From Desulfonatronovibrio magnus (GTDB lineage Bacteria; Desulfobacterota; Desulfovibrionia; Desulfovibrionales; Desulfonatronovibrionaceae): DNA of 59,667 nucleotides. Below are positions 34,467-43,784 of the stretch, piece after piece. The notes beneath the pieces are model-generated. The model was not told the origin of the DNA. It saw nothing but the letters and a program-made list of their open reading frames with translations, and made no database searches. Position numbers and translations under genes: made by a program. Each line of letters begins with the position of its first letter. Position 1 is the first letter of the stretch. The stretch lies in assembly GCF_000934755.1 (NCBI RefSeq), contig NZ_KN882179.1, forward strand, positions 85,620 through 145,286, read 5' to 3'.

Positions 34467-35750
34467 TCATGCTTTATCTAAAACATTTTCCAGCATATTT
34501 GCAAGATTTTTACGATCAAATAAGATTAAATCATCTACTGCAACTTGCTTGTGTATGCCATTTTGATAGTTCAACCAAGACTGATATATAGATTTGTAAA
34601 TTCCTTCTTCATCATTATGATTAACTATATCACCAAGGTCGTATCCTTTAACGATTTCAGCTGCTGCACTATCATTTGAATCAAGAAGCAACATACGATT
34701 CCTGCTTCCCCAATATTCATAAACCTTGCCTGGAATTAGTGTTTTTATATTATAATTGATTGCTACTGGCACATGAGATCGCATCAAAACCTCTAAATAT
34801 TCTTTACGAGGTAAGTATTCTTTTATATGTACGTACTCTGATATTCCACACCTCTGAATGGCAAGCCACTGATCAGTCGGGACGCGACCAATAATCATAA
34901 ATTTAAAGTTTTGAGCAAAATTTGTGTTGTTATTTACCAATTTACGAATAGCTTTAAACAAACTTGACAAGTCACGCCTTGATGAAAAGACACCTGCATG
35001 CACAAGAGTAAATTTTTGAAATTTTTCAATAGTTTCTTCCCAGAATGGTAAATATTCATCTACATCACAGCCATTTGGAATATAATTAATGCGGTCTGCA
35101 ACTTGAGGATATTTCTCCTGGTATGAATCCTGACTTTTTTTTGTCACAGTAATCACCTGGTCAGCTGCTTGTATACATTTGGCTTCCATACGCCTTTCTA
35201 AAGGCAACCGAAATCGCTTTATGCCACTATAACGCTCAGGAACTATCCAGTCATCTTTGATGTCCAGGACAAGGGGGAGACCGGTTTCTACTTTAAGCCT
35301 TACTGCTGAAAGCAAAGTCGAGAAGGGAGGCGCAGTGGCATAAATGACATCGTATTTTTTTTGGGCTAAAAGTTTGCGGGCTGCAACAAGTAAATGTCGA
35401 CTCCACAATAGGTTGTCATCGGGAACAAGAATATACTTGTCTGCTGGCTTGGCCAGCACCAGCATTGTCTTACGAAGGATATTGCGTAGCAAACCTTTGA
35501 ACAATGATGGCATTCTGAATTCCCTTGTGTTTGTCCTAACAATATCTGTATTCTCAGGGACTTCTTCAAGGCTGAAAGCAGAATTGCGACCAACAAGCAG
35601 TAAGTCAAGATCATCGCGCAAAGTCAAAACCGTTGGCGTCCACCTAGATTGATTCTGAGATAGATACTTTAAAAACTTAACTAACCGTATTGATCCACCA
35701 ACAGTGCCATATGGGGGAAAAACATGTGTAATCATTAGTACTCGTTTCAT
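34467..35750 (-). CDS. Glycosyltransferase (GT4-like, WbuB type)
   Basis: 427 residues. N-terminal MITHVFPPYGTVGGSIRLVKFLKYLSQN with the glycine-rich acceptor loop; DVIYATAPPFSTLLSAVRLK and LVLDIKDDWIVPERY are typical of the WbuB/WcaI-like branch; donor half FTLVHAGVFSSRRDLSSLFKAI, MIIGRVPTDQW and LIPGKVYEYWGSRNRMLLLD, where the GKVYEYW replaces the usual E-A-L motif but keeps the Glu. It is expected to add a sugar to the repeat unit. ATG 35750 follows a weak leader, and a family 2 miniature element ends 38 bp upstream, between this gene and the beta-helix gene. Confidence 0.82.
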   Translation of the reverse strand: MKRVLMITHVFPPYGTVGGSIRLVKFLKYLSQNQSRWTPTVLTLRDDLDLLLVGRNSAFSLEEVPENTDIVRTNTREFRMPSLFKGLLRNILRKTMLVLAKPADKYILVPDDNLLWSRHLLVAARKLLAQKKYDVIYATAPPFSTLLSAVRLKVETGLPLVLDIKDDWIVPERYSGIKRFRLPLERRMEAKCIQAADQVITVTKKSQDSYQEKYPQVADRINYIPNGCDVDEYLPFWEETIEKFQKFTLVHAGVFSSRRDLSSLFKAIRKLVNNNTNFAQNFKFMIIGRVPTDQWLAIQRCGISEYVHIKEYLPRKEYLEVLMRSHVPVAINYNIKTLIPGKVYEYWGSRNRMLLLDSNDSAAAEIVKGYDLGDIVNHNDEEGIYKSIYQSWLNYQNGIHKQVAVDDLILFDRKNLANMLENVLDKA

Positions 35751-35787
35751 GTTTTCTTTATAAAACCTTAAATTGATTAGTCATTTG

Positions 35788-35928
35788 GTATTAGTTTAGC
35801 CCTTTTCTAAGGTAAACAGGGGACAGGCACCCCAGCCCTTGTTTTTTGTTGATCTAAAACACAGACTTAATAAAACAAGGACTGGGAGAGCCAATCCCCG
35901 TGCCACATGCAAATGGCTAAACTGTTAC
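35788..35928. mobile_element. Family 2 miniature element
   Basis: 141 bp, ends GTATTAGTTTAGCC and GGCTAAACTGTTAC. Flanks GTCATTTG (35780-35787) and GTCATTTT (35929-35936) agree at seven of eight bases. Interior palindrome arms CAGCCCTTGTTTT and AAAACAAGGACTGG. It fits neatly between the beta-helix stop (35940) and the glycosyltransferase start (35750). Confidence 0.88.
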
Positions 35929-35939
35929 GTCATTTTTTG

Positions 35940-38900
35940 TTATTTATATTGAATTACCCCGATATCTGGCGCCGCATCATAGTATAACAAGCTCACACCT
36001 TGATTTTCATAAAAATAAATTGGAATATTTACATACAGGATATTAGACTCATAATCTATTCCAACTACCTGCAACTTCTCACTATAACCCTCAAGCTTAA
36101 TATGGTCACCTTCGATTAAGCCCCAGCCATCTGTAAAAAAATGAGCATCATCAACTGGTATGGTTGTAGTGTTATTGCCACTCGAAATTGTTCTGGCTAT
36201 AAAAGCACCTGCGTTTATACATGGACTTCCAGCTTCAAGGTTGAAATCAGGGTATCCTTTATTTAAAGGATTTAATAACAAATGATCTGCATCAACGAAC
36301 ATTGGATCACCTGCTTCATGATTATTTTCTATTACTGAATTTACAGGGTAATCTTGTTCTACTATACTTTTATCATTTTTGTTTAAATAAAAGATGTTAT
36401 TTTTTACTACTGTTCCTTCTATAGAGCCGGCAATCAAAAGTCCAGCTTCTCTGCCAGTAGGACCAGAAATATTTGAATATCCATTATAGAAAAAATTATT
36501 ATGAAATATATAATTATTGCCAAGAAATTCTGCAGAGTGCCTGGGAGTAGTATGCAGGTGAATACCAGGGCCTTTGCTATCATAAAAGTGATTGCTACGA
36601 ATAATATTATTATTCGAGGTCAGTTGTATTCCTGCCGAGAAGTCAGTATCGTTAGGAACTCCTGTGGCAGCAAAACGATTCCCCTCTACTAAATTCCAGG
36701 CACCACCACCATCAGCTCTAATTTCCATTATTCTATTACCATATAACGTCCCTTGATCTTCATACCATTCTTCATTATGGAAGTAGTTATTACGTACAAT
36801 ATTGTATTTGCTGTTTAGAACAATAACTGCATGTCCACCATGGTAAAAATAGCTATTTTCTATTAAATTATGTGAGTTGTTTCCTGCAGGAATTGCTCCT
36901 ATCACAATCATATCTCCACGATCAACTGGCCTGTCAGTATGAGATGCAACAAAATCACCATATTTACCCATCGTACAACCGCTAATTGTATTATAACTTG
37001 AGTTCTCACCAATCCAAAACCCTCTCCATCTTTCAAATGTACGCATATTTTTAAATATACAATTTTTGATTAAATTATGGTTACCATTAATAATCCTACC
37101 AAAAACATCAATATTATAGAATAGTATGCCTTGTATAGATATATACGATCTGTTATTTAAATCAACAGCTAAATAGGTTTCGGTTATTATAACTATTTCT
37201 TCATTATAATTTTTGTATGTAATTCTGCTGTTCTCGCTGCCGCTATTTTCTGGCGCTATCTGCTGGTCGACATATATACCCTCTCGTATATAAACTAAAT
37301 CACCGGCTTTTAATACTGCATTGGCCTTAGTGATCGTTTGCCAGGGCTGATCCTTTGTGCCAGGGCTGGAATCATCCCCATTAGAAGATACATAGTACAC
37401 ATTACCATATTGCCATTTTTCATTTTCAGGTTCAGCAGGACTTAACCCCAAGCTTCCCACAGACCACCAGGCCAGGTCAATGCTGTCTCCAGGCTTACGC
37501 AAGTACACCTGCAATCCTGCACCACCTATTAATCGGCCTTGAATTGGGTCCTGCCATTCAAGCATCCAGCTTTCCGGCTCCTGATGACCATGTAGCCATG
37601 TTTTGGCCTTAACCATATATGAACCGGCATCCATACGCCCGCGTACCCATATCCAGTCGTTAACTGTGTCTGTTGTCAGATTATGATTTATGTTTCCGGC
37701 ATTGGATATCTCATTGCCTAAGACTTGCCTTCCGCGTATTTCATTTTGATTATTGCGAAGACCTGCTGCATAAGTTTCAAATTCGCCTTCACCGCTCATG
37801 CGTAAACAACCCAGAAGTTCTGTATCTCTTGCGTGGCTGCGCCTGAACAGGTAGAGAAATTCTATCTCCTCAAGATCAGTTGGAGCTTCAGTCCACAATA
37901 ACCAGCGGTCAGCACCGCTGTTATATTCACTTGTTACATCCGTGGTAAAGCGTAACACCTTCGAACCAACAGGTGTACTCATTCCAATAATGCCTGTGTC
38001 CACACCAAGCTCATTAGATCCGGAACGACGCTGGACCAGACTGTTTCCAACTGGATTATGTCCTGACTCAAAGGCATTAGGATCAAACACAAAAATCTGG
38101 GGTTCAGGCTCTGCCTCCACATATTCAAAAGTGGCTGTAACCAGCTTATGTTGATCCATAACCAGGGTTATCGTTGGATCGGTACTTGCAAAATCACCAC
38201 TCCACCCGGAAAATACCCATTGATCGTCTGGTTCTGCCAGGAGTTGTACTGACTCATCCTGCTCATAAAATGACAAGTCCGGAGTTACGATCACTGCACC
38301 TTCACCAACTACCACAACTTCAAGTCCAAAAAGTTCAACTGGCTCTGGCTCCGGCTCAGGCTCAGGAGCTGTTACTGGAAGCTCTTCAGGCTCCAGCGCC
38401 CCAAATCCTCCGACTCCCACCGACCACCACGCCAGATCTACAACATCCCCTGGAGTGCGCAGGTAAACCTGCAGCCCTGCTCCGCCACTGCTTATACTCT
38501 GGTCCGGGTCGCTCCATTCAAGCATCCATTCTGACGGCTCAGCATTTCCATGCTGCCAGGTTCTGGCCTTGACGATGTATGAGCCAGCTTCCATGTGCCC
38601 TCGCACCCATATCCAGTCGTTTACTGTGTCTGTTGCCAGGCCATGATTCACATTTCCTGCATTGGATATATTGCCATCCACCACCCGGCGCCCCCTGATC
38701 TCCTGTGCGTTATTGCGCAGGCCCGCACAATAGGTGTTTAAACCTTCCTGAGCACTCAAACGCATACAGCCGAGAAGTTCACTATCCCTGGCGTTGTTTC
38801 TTCGGAACAGATACAAATACTCCAATTCTACCTGATCAGGCACTTCGTTCCACCACAGCCAGCGGTCAGCGCCATTGCCATAATTAGATGTTTCACCAGT

Positions 38901-41042
38901 TGTAAAACGCATCACCTGATTGCCCACCGGACTGGCTGACTCAACTATGCCTGTACCGGTACCAAAATCCAGGGAGCCTTCATTGCGGTGCAGAAAAACA
39001 TCTCCCACCGGATTATAACCAGCTTGATAGGAGCCTGGATCAAAAACAAAAAATTCTTCTACCGGTTCGGGAACAGGTTCCATATATTCAAAACCGGCTG
39101 TGATAATGTAATCTGAATACATCTCGATCTGAACCGGAGAGTCAGTTCCAGAAAGATCTCCTCCCCAGCCTGTAAATATCCAGTTTTCATCAGCCAGAGC
39201 CGATATTGAAACCCTGTCTCCCCAGTCATACTGTTCCTTGTCCGGAGCAAGTTCCACCCTGCCCTGACCTGATATCTGAATGGTCAGTTCCCAGACAGGG
39301 GGTTCAGGTTCTGCAGGAGGCTCAGGCAGCACCGGTTCAATGAGTTTGAGTTCATGAGGATAACTGGCAGTCTCCATGGTGCTGGTAAACTCTACTGCAC
39401 CAAGGTCAGGTCCAGTCCCCCAGGGTCTGGACTGGCTGTAAAAATCATCAGCTACAACAACGTTTGTAAACTGTCCTATATTTAGAAATGGTGCATTTTG
39501 TGGGGGAAAAAACATGTATTCATCTTTTTGCCAGATTGAAGTGCCTCTAATTGAGTCCATTTCAAGCCCGCTTTGGGTCTGAAAGTCATTCAAGCTCGTG
39601 GTAAGTCTTGGAAAACCCAGTTCATCAAACCAAAAATTAAAAATTTCGTCCTGACTCAGATAGGCATTGCCTTGAGAAGTATTGTTCCGTGTTATAAAAT
39701 GTGGATCGTAAAGCCCCAGATCAATCATCAGGCTGTCACTGAAAATATTGCTGGAAATGGTATTGTTGTTGTTTCCCGGGCTTCCAGCACTGCTGTCCAT
39801 GAACTGAATCCCATAATAACTGGAGTGAATGGTATTAAAAAATACATGAGAATTGCTTATATAATCAGCACCTACAGCATAAATATTTCGACTGAAAATA
39901 CTGTTCCCCAAATACAGTTCCCTGCTTCCTCTGGCGAAAACCCCCAAAACATTGTCAGCTACATAGGATTTTTTTATGGAGATCATCTCACATTCTGAGT
40001 CCAATACTATCCCGAACATATGATTGCGCCAGGCCAGATGACGTTCAATATCCACCCTGCTGCAATCCCCGGACAGGCTGATACCGCCTGGATTAAGACT
40101 GAAATGAAAACCTCTGGTATTGTTAATGCTGGTTTCATTGCCCATGAGACTGACATTTCTTACATACTGATCCGTTTTCATGCCACCTGGCATATATATT
40201 CCGGCCATTCCATTGAGCAGAAACGTATTATCCATTATCTGATGGTTCGTTCCTGATATGGAAAGGCCTGACATATCAGCCAAAAAAAAGTAGTTGTCCT
40301 TGAGTTGCCAGTTATCTCCACCAACATTAACCATGGATACGCTGTCTCCTGTTGTTCCTGTGCTGGAATGAGCAAATATTAGCCCCTGAAAAATTATATG
40401 GTCCAGGGTATTGGGTGCCACCAGAAATGGACGCACAGAAGCCTCCATAACCTGCTCATTGGGAGAAGAGCCATCAGGAAGCCACGCGTAAAGAGCTCCC
40501 ATTTGCGTATCATACCAGAATGAACCAGGAAACATGTCAGAAAGATCAGACCCGATTATAGGCAAAGCCTGACCTGCTTCCAGTTCAAGACTGTGATATA
40601 GGCTGTTAGGGCCTATTTGCTGCAGTTGAATGCCCCCAGCAAACAATTGCTGGCTGTTGTGTTCCCAGCCGTGCCTGACCCATGTCTGATCAAAGGCATT
40701 CTCCCAGCCTGTAACAATGTCTGATCCCATGACAAAAACTGATCCAGGCGTCTCTGCCTTTAGAGTAATGTACTGGTCAGGCAAACCTCCCCTGACCAGT
40801 TCCATGACTTCACGGTATACTCCAGGTCCAATAATTACTGAATCTCCAGGCATGGCCCTTCTAAGTCCCTCGCTGATAGTCTTGAGCGGCTGCTCAGATG
40901 TTCCGGGATTATTGTCATCTGCCCAGAAATCATATCCGCTGACATGATATTGCGAGGCCATTACCGCAGAATACAATCCGGACAAAAGAACCATAAACAG
41001 CCAGATAGTAGCGCTACCGATAATTTTACTTAAGGTATTCAT
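35940..41042 (-). CDS. Giant secreted double beta-helix protein with InlB-like and duplicated lectin-like modules
   Basis: 1700 residues. Signal peptide about 1-30 (IGSATIWLFMVLLSGLYSAVMA). A right-handed parallel beta-helix of the pectate-lyase/DUF1565 type (about 33-560) opens YHVSGYDFWADDNNPGTSEQPLKTI. Then come an InlB-like B-repeat (about 585-655, WIFTGWGGDLSGTDSPVQIEM), a module of about 220 residues (660-885, VFDPGSYQAGYNPVGD to DLAWWSVG), a Pro-Glu linker, a second InlB-like repeat (about 895-975), a second copy of the same module (980-1200), and a second beta-helix (about 1204-1700, YYVSSNGDDSSPGTKDQPWQTITKAN). The two modules are clear duplicates and I do not recognise their fold; a carbohydrate-binding role is inference. 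Beta-helix domains in such loci include lyases and C5-epimerases. No sorting signal at the C-terminus. It probably acts on or binds the polymer outside the cell. Confidence 0.85.
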   Translation of the reverse strand: MNTLSKIIGSATIWLFMVLLSGLYSAVMASQYHVSGYDFWADDNNPGTSEQPLKTISEGLRRAMPGDSVIIGPGVYREVMELVRGGLPDQYITLKAETPGSVFVMGSDIVTGWENAFDQTWVRHGWEHNSQQLFAGGIQLQQIGPNSLYHSLELEAGQALPIIGSDLSDMFPGSFWYDTQMGALYAWLPDGSSPNEQVMEASVRPFLVAPNTLDHIIFQGLIFAHSSTGTTGDSVSMVNVGGDNWQLKDNYFFLADMSGLSISGTNHQIMDNTFLLNGMAGIYMPGGMKTDQYVRNVSLMGNETSINNTRGFHFSLNPGGISLSGDCSRVDIERHLAWRNHMFGIVLDSECEMISIKKSYVADNVLGVFARGSRELYLGNSIFSRNIYAVGADYISNSHVFFNTIHSSYYGIQFMDSSAGSPGNNNNTISSNIFSDSLMIDLGLYDPHFITRNNTSQGNAYLSQDEIFNFWFDELGFPRLTTSLNDFQTQSGLEMDSIRGTSIWQKDEYMFFPPQNAPFLNIGQFTNVVVADDFYSQSRPWGTGPDLGAVEFTSTMETASYPHELKLIEPVLPEPPAEPEPPVWELTIQISGQGRVELAPDKEQYDWGDRVSISALADENWIFTGWGGDLSGTDSPVQIEMYSDYIITAGFEYMEPVPEPVEEFFVFDPGSYQAGYNPVGDVFLHRNEGSLDFGTGTGIVESASPVGNQVMRFTTGETSNYGNGADRWLWWNEVPDQVELEYLYLFRRNNARDSELLGCMRLSAQEGLNTYCAGLRNNAQEIRGRRVVDGNISNAGNVNHGLATDTVNDWIWVRGHMEAGSYIVKARTWQHGNAEPSEWMLEWSDPDQSISSGGAGLQVYLRTPGDVVDLAWWSVGVGGFGALEPEELPVTAPEPEPEPEPVELFGLEVVVVGEGAVIVTPDLSFYEQDESVQLLAEPDDQWVFSGWSGDFASTDPTITLVMDQHKLVTATFEYVEAEPEPQIFVFDPNAFESGHNPVGNSLVQRRSGSNELGVDTGIIGMSTPVGSKVLRFTTDVTSEYNSGADRWLLWTEAPTDLEEIEFLYLFRRSHARDTELLGCLRMSGEGEFETYAAGLRNNQNEIRGRQVLGNEISNAGNINHNLTTDTVNDWIWVRGRMDAGSYMVKAKTWLHGHQEPESWMLEWQDPIQGRLIGGAGLQVYLRKPGDSIDLAWWSVGSLGLSPAEPENEKWQYGNVYYVSSNGDDSSPGTKDQPWQTITKANAVLKAGDLVYIREGIYVDQQIAPENSGSENSRITYKNYNEEIVIITETYLAVDLNNRSYISIQGILFYNIDVFGRIINGNHNLIKNCIFKNMRTFERWRGFWIGENSSYNTISGCTMGKYGDFVASHTDRPVDRGDMIVIGAIPAGNNSHNLIENSYFYHGGHAVIVLNSKYNIVRNNYFHNEEWYEDQGTLYGNRIMEIRADGGGAWNLVEGNRFAATGVPNDTDFSAGIQLTSNNNIIRSNHFYDSKGPGIHLHTTPRHSAEFLGNNYIFHNNFFYNGYSNISGPTGREAGLLIAGSIEGTVVKNNIFYLNKNDKSIVEQDYPVNSVIENNHEAGDPMFVDADHLLLNPLNKGYPDFNLEAGSPCINAGAFIARTISSGNNTTTIPVDDAHFFTDGWGLIEGDHIKLEGYSEKLQVVGIDYESNILYVNIPIYFYENQGVSLLYYDAAPDIGVIQYK

Positions 41043-41373
41043 TGTATTATCCTGCCTGGAATTCAGTTTGTAATATTTTTGGGAGCATTGCGCGTTTCTA
41101 AAACTTTAATTTTGAGTTCTATGTCATAGCTATTTAGATGTTAAACCCGATTATAACGGCCTGGCTCGGCTTCCTGCCCGGAGGCTTACAGCCCGGAGGG
41201 GGACTGTCCCTGGCTTTGAGACCGTCCCCAAGTGACTTTTCAAAAACGCGTAATGCTCCCGATGAGAATTTTTTAACCACCTCACAGGAGCTCCTTTTAC
41301 TTATTCCTCTAAGAGCATTCTCCGTCTGAAGGACTGTAGAGGAGACCTGTGAGCAATTGAATAAGATAGCTAC
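41043..41373. other. Leader region of the beta-helix gene
   Basis: 331 bp, more than half taken up by the family 1 element at 41081-41260. The rest has no gene; no clear promoter is seen. Confidence 0.6.
41081..41260. mobile_element. Family 1 miniature element
   Basis: 180 bp with ends GGGAGCATTGCGCGTTTCT and AAAACGCGTAATGCTCCC. The interior shares CTTCCTGCCCGGAGGC and TTACAGCCCGGAGGGGGAC with the copy at 15565. No target duplication is evident (ATATTTTT against GATGAGAA). It begins 38 bp upstream of the 1700-residue beta-helix gene start. Confidence 0.88.
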
Positions 41374-42147
41374 TTAATTGAATTTAAGCTTGTTAAGATT
41401 GGGCACTGTTCCAAGAACCCTGGTCTGGAGATATCTTGAAGCCTGCCTCGGTGTATACAGCCTGGGATTCAGATATTGGTGCCCCCACATCAAAGACAGA
41501 ATCAGGAAGGCTGAAATTCCCAGAATCCATAATGCAGGCAGATTTCTTTCTGGAGCGTACCATACTCTCGAGGCAGTGATATTAACTGGGCCTGCCATGA
41601 TCACTCCAGACTCAATACCACTTGCTCCCATTTCCATCGCTGCCATGATTAGCGTTCTCTCTGCAGCCCTGCTGGACCCTGTAATAAGACGATGGGAGTA
41701 AAAGCTGACCATAGCCATACCCAGATCCTTATCCGGCCCTTTATATTCTAATGCAAAATGATTGTTGCTGCCGGAAGTCAGGCTAAAGCTTCCCTGCACA
41801 GCGCGCTGAACAAATACCGCAAAGCTTGATGGCAGCCAGGAAGCCCACTCCGGCCTGTGAAGGTCTCCACTTACCAGCAGATGATTTCTTAAGTCCATTA
41901 GAGCAAGATTGTCCGTAAAAAGAATATCCGGCCTGTGCACTACATTTTCCACTGTGTTCATTTCCATTGGGTTAGGGCCCAGGGCCAGCAAAGTGCTTCC
42001 CTCTGCGTTCATATCCTGAACTATATGATACTCGTAGGGAATATACGCTGAAACCAGCAAATATAGAATTGAAGGTATGACTATCAGTCCCAGATACTTC
42101 TTTTTTTCTTTAAGTGCGCATAAAAATATCCTAAAATGAAACAACAT
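41374..42147 (-). CDS. Minimal Wzz-like chain-length/copolymerase protein
   Basis: 257 residues from ATG 42147, which has an AGGAGA ribosome binding site; the longer frame upstream only translates the heptamer tract. One transmembrane helix near the N-terminus (YLGLIVIPSILYLLVSAYIPYEY), a periplasmic part of about 150 residues, and a second helix (LWILGISAFLILSLMWG), followed by a cytoplasmic tail with the VLGTVP motif found after the last helix of Wzz/Wzc proteins. It lacks the long coiled coil of the full-size protein at 47257. It may form a membrane partner for the two P-loop proteins encoded just upstream, as in split Wzc systems (inference). Confidence 0.65.
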   Translation of the reverse strand: MLFHFRIFLCALKEKKKYLGLIVIPSILYLLVSAYIPYEYHIVQDMNAEGSTLLALGPNPMEMNTVENVVHRPDILFTDNLALMDLRNHLLVSGDLHRPEWASWLPSSFAVFVQRAVQGSFSLTSGSNNHFALEYKGPDKDLGMAMVSFYSHRLITGSSRAAERTLIMAAMEMGASGIESGVIMAGPVNITASRVWYAPERNLPALWILGISAFLILSLMWGHQYLNPRLYTPRQASRYLQTRVLGTVPNLNKLKFN

Positions 42148-42191
42148 GGCTATTCTCCTGTATTTTTCTGCTAAGTATTGACATGGCTCAC

Positions 42192-42296
42192 CTTGCCATC
42201 CGCCCCCTGACCCCTGACACCTGCCACCTGCCCCCTGACCTCTGCCCCCTGACCCCTGACTTCTGATCTCTGACTTCTGCCCCCAGACCATCCCCA
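42192..42296. repeat. Heptanucleotide tract (CCCCTGA type)
   Basis: Runs of CCCCTGA, CACCTGC and TTCTGAC units, seven bases each, fill the gap between the P-loop gene (ending 42304) and the small Wzz-like gene (start 42147). The same kind of tract begins the window at 1-80. Confidence 0.85.
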
Positions 42297-42303
42297 AACA
42301 TCC

Positions 42304-42939
42304 TCAAGCCCTGCCATGCATGGGATTTCTAAAGTCATTCATAAGAATCCCAGTCAGACTCAGCTCATACTCTTTGAAAATACTGACTGCTTTTTTGGCC
42401 ATATCCCTGGGTGTTACTCCTGCCATAAAAACCAGCATTGTTCCTGCGGCATCACGGGCCAGACGGACTGGATCAAGCATAAATCTGTTGGCCGGAAACA
42501 TGGAACAAGTATCTACAATAACTCTGTCGTAAGTTTTTTGCGCATTGGTCAATATTGATCTGCAAATATCCAATGAATCAGAAAACTGATCGCAATCCTT
42601 ACTTTTGGGTGCAGTTAAAAGCTCAAGACCAGTATAGTTGGTCCTCTGAACATACTCCAATGGATCATCGCTGGATTTGAGATCTTGAAAACTGAAGTTC
42701 TGTTTTCTGTTAAAGAGCTCATGCAGTCGAGGGGTTCTCCAGTTAAAGTCAGCCAGCAGAACCTTGCCAGAAAGATTAACAGCTCTATGCATAGCCAGCC
42801 CTGTAGCCATAAGGCTCTTACCTTCCCCCACAAATGGACTGGTGACCACAAAAAAACCAGGACCAGATCCCATGGATTTTTCTTCCATTACAGAAGCAAT
42901 CCTTTTAATTTCAGTCAATTGCGCCAATTTATCCATCAT
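42304..42939 (-). CDS. P-loop ATPase of BY-kinase/CpsD fold, degenerate
   Basis: 211 residues, a MinD/ParA-type P-loop fold as in bacterial tyrosine kinases. Walker A is SPFVGEGKS (Lys41). The Walker A' motif, normally hydrophobic then DxDxR, reads LLADFNWRTP (61-70): the second Asp is Asn-Trp. Walker B is RVIVDTCSMFP. There is no C-terminal tyrosine cluster. This suggests a scaffold or regulatory P-loop protein, with kinase activity doubtful. ATG 42939 has AGGAGC upstream. It is a tandem paralogue of the gene at 43140 and precedes the small Wzz-like gene, a plausible membrane activator. Confidence 0.8.
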   Translation of the reverse strand: MMDKLAQLTEIKRIASVMEEKSMGSGPGFFVVTSPFVGEGKSLMATGLAMHRAVNLSGKVLLADFNWRTPRLHELFNRKQNFSFQDLKSSDDPLEYVQRTNYTGLELLTAPKSKDCDQFSDSLDICRSILTNAQKTYDRVIVDTCSMFPANRFMLDPVRLARDAAGTMLVFMAGVTPRDMAKKAVSIFKEYELSLTGILMNDFRNPMHGRA

Positions 42940-43139
42940 AACATGCTCCTTTCCTGCAAACCTGGTAAAATTGTTTGAAACAACTCAAAAAAAAAGTACA
43001 AAAGGACAATTTATTCCAAGGTGGAAGTGGGGGGATTGTCCCGATTTCGAGAAAGGTGAAAGTCTCGTATAGTTACTCTTAGGTAAGGCCCCGGGCCCAC
43101 CTGGTAATTCGCTTACGAGTCTCGAAGCTATGATATTTA

Positions 43140-43784
43140 TCATAATGGATTCTTCCACTGGTTCATAATCACTCCCACAAGTTCTGATTCACCTTTATCA
43201 AACATATGAACTGCCTTACGGATAATATCTCTTGGTGTTTTGCCTCCCATTATCACCAGCAGTGTTTCACCTGCCCATTCAGAAAAGTACACCGGATCCA
43301 TCATTTGCCTGTTAACTGGAAAGATTGCACTTGAGTCCAGGATTACCCGATCATACATATCAGCCAGGCTGTTCAACTTTCCAGTTATGGCATGCACTGG
43401 ATCCCCAGCAAGCTCTGGATTTTGAAACTCTGGGGCTGTCATTATGTCCAGTCCGGAAAAATCAGTCTTTTTGACAAACCTGTGAGGATCTTCCTCTGCA
43501 GTCAGTTCGTTATAATCAAAAGTCCTCTTTTTTCGGAAACAAAGATGAAGAGCTGGGTTATTCCAGTTCAAATCCACGACCAGAACTCTCTGATCAGTCT
43601 GGCTTGCAATCCTTGTGGCCAGCCCAGCGGTGATTATTGTTTTGCCTTCACCTGGGAGAGGACTGGTAACCAAAAGCCCGCGTCTGTTTCTATGTTTGGT
43701 GTTACATAGAGCCTGGGCAGCTCTTTTTATTTCAGTGAGCTGAATTATCCTGTTGACCACATCGGCCATTTCAAGGTCTTTCAT
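43140..43784 (-). CDS. P-loop ATPase of BY-kinase/CpsD fold, degenerate tandem paralogue
   Basis: 214 residues from ATG 43784 (MKDLEMADVVNRIIQLTEIKRAAQAL), preceded by GAGG; the longer frame reaches a repeat end. Walker A SPLPGEGKT (Lys48), Walker A' VLVVDLNWNNP (67-77) with only the first Asp kept, Walker B RVILDSSAIFP. No tyrosine cluster. It aligns with the protein encoded at 42304 along its whole length (EIKR, DPH/DPL, SGLDIMTAP/TGLELLTAP, GKTPRDI/GVTPRDM, GVIMNQWKNP/GILMNDFRNP). A local duplication is likely. A solo end of the family 1 element lies 35 bp upstream. Confidence 0.8.
   Translation of the reverse strand: MKDLEMADVVNRIIQLTEIKRAAQALCNTKHRNRRGLLVTSPLPGEGKTIITAGLATRIASQTDQRVLVVDLNWNNPALHLCFRKKRTFDYNELTAEEDPHRFVKKTDFSGLDIMTAPEFQNPELAGDPVHAITGKLNSLADMYDRVILDSSAIFPVNRQMMDPVYFSEWAGETLLVIMGGKTPRDIIRKAVHMFDKGESELVGVIMNQWKNPL

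Noticed and set aside
41138-41329. 63-codon open frame upstream of the beta-helix gene
   Set aside because: It is the plus-strand reading of a family 1 element and continues only briefly beyond it.
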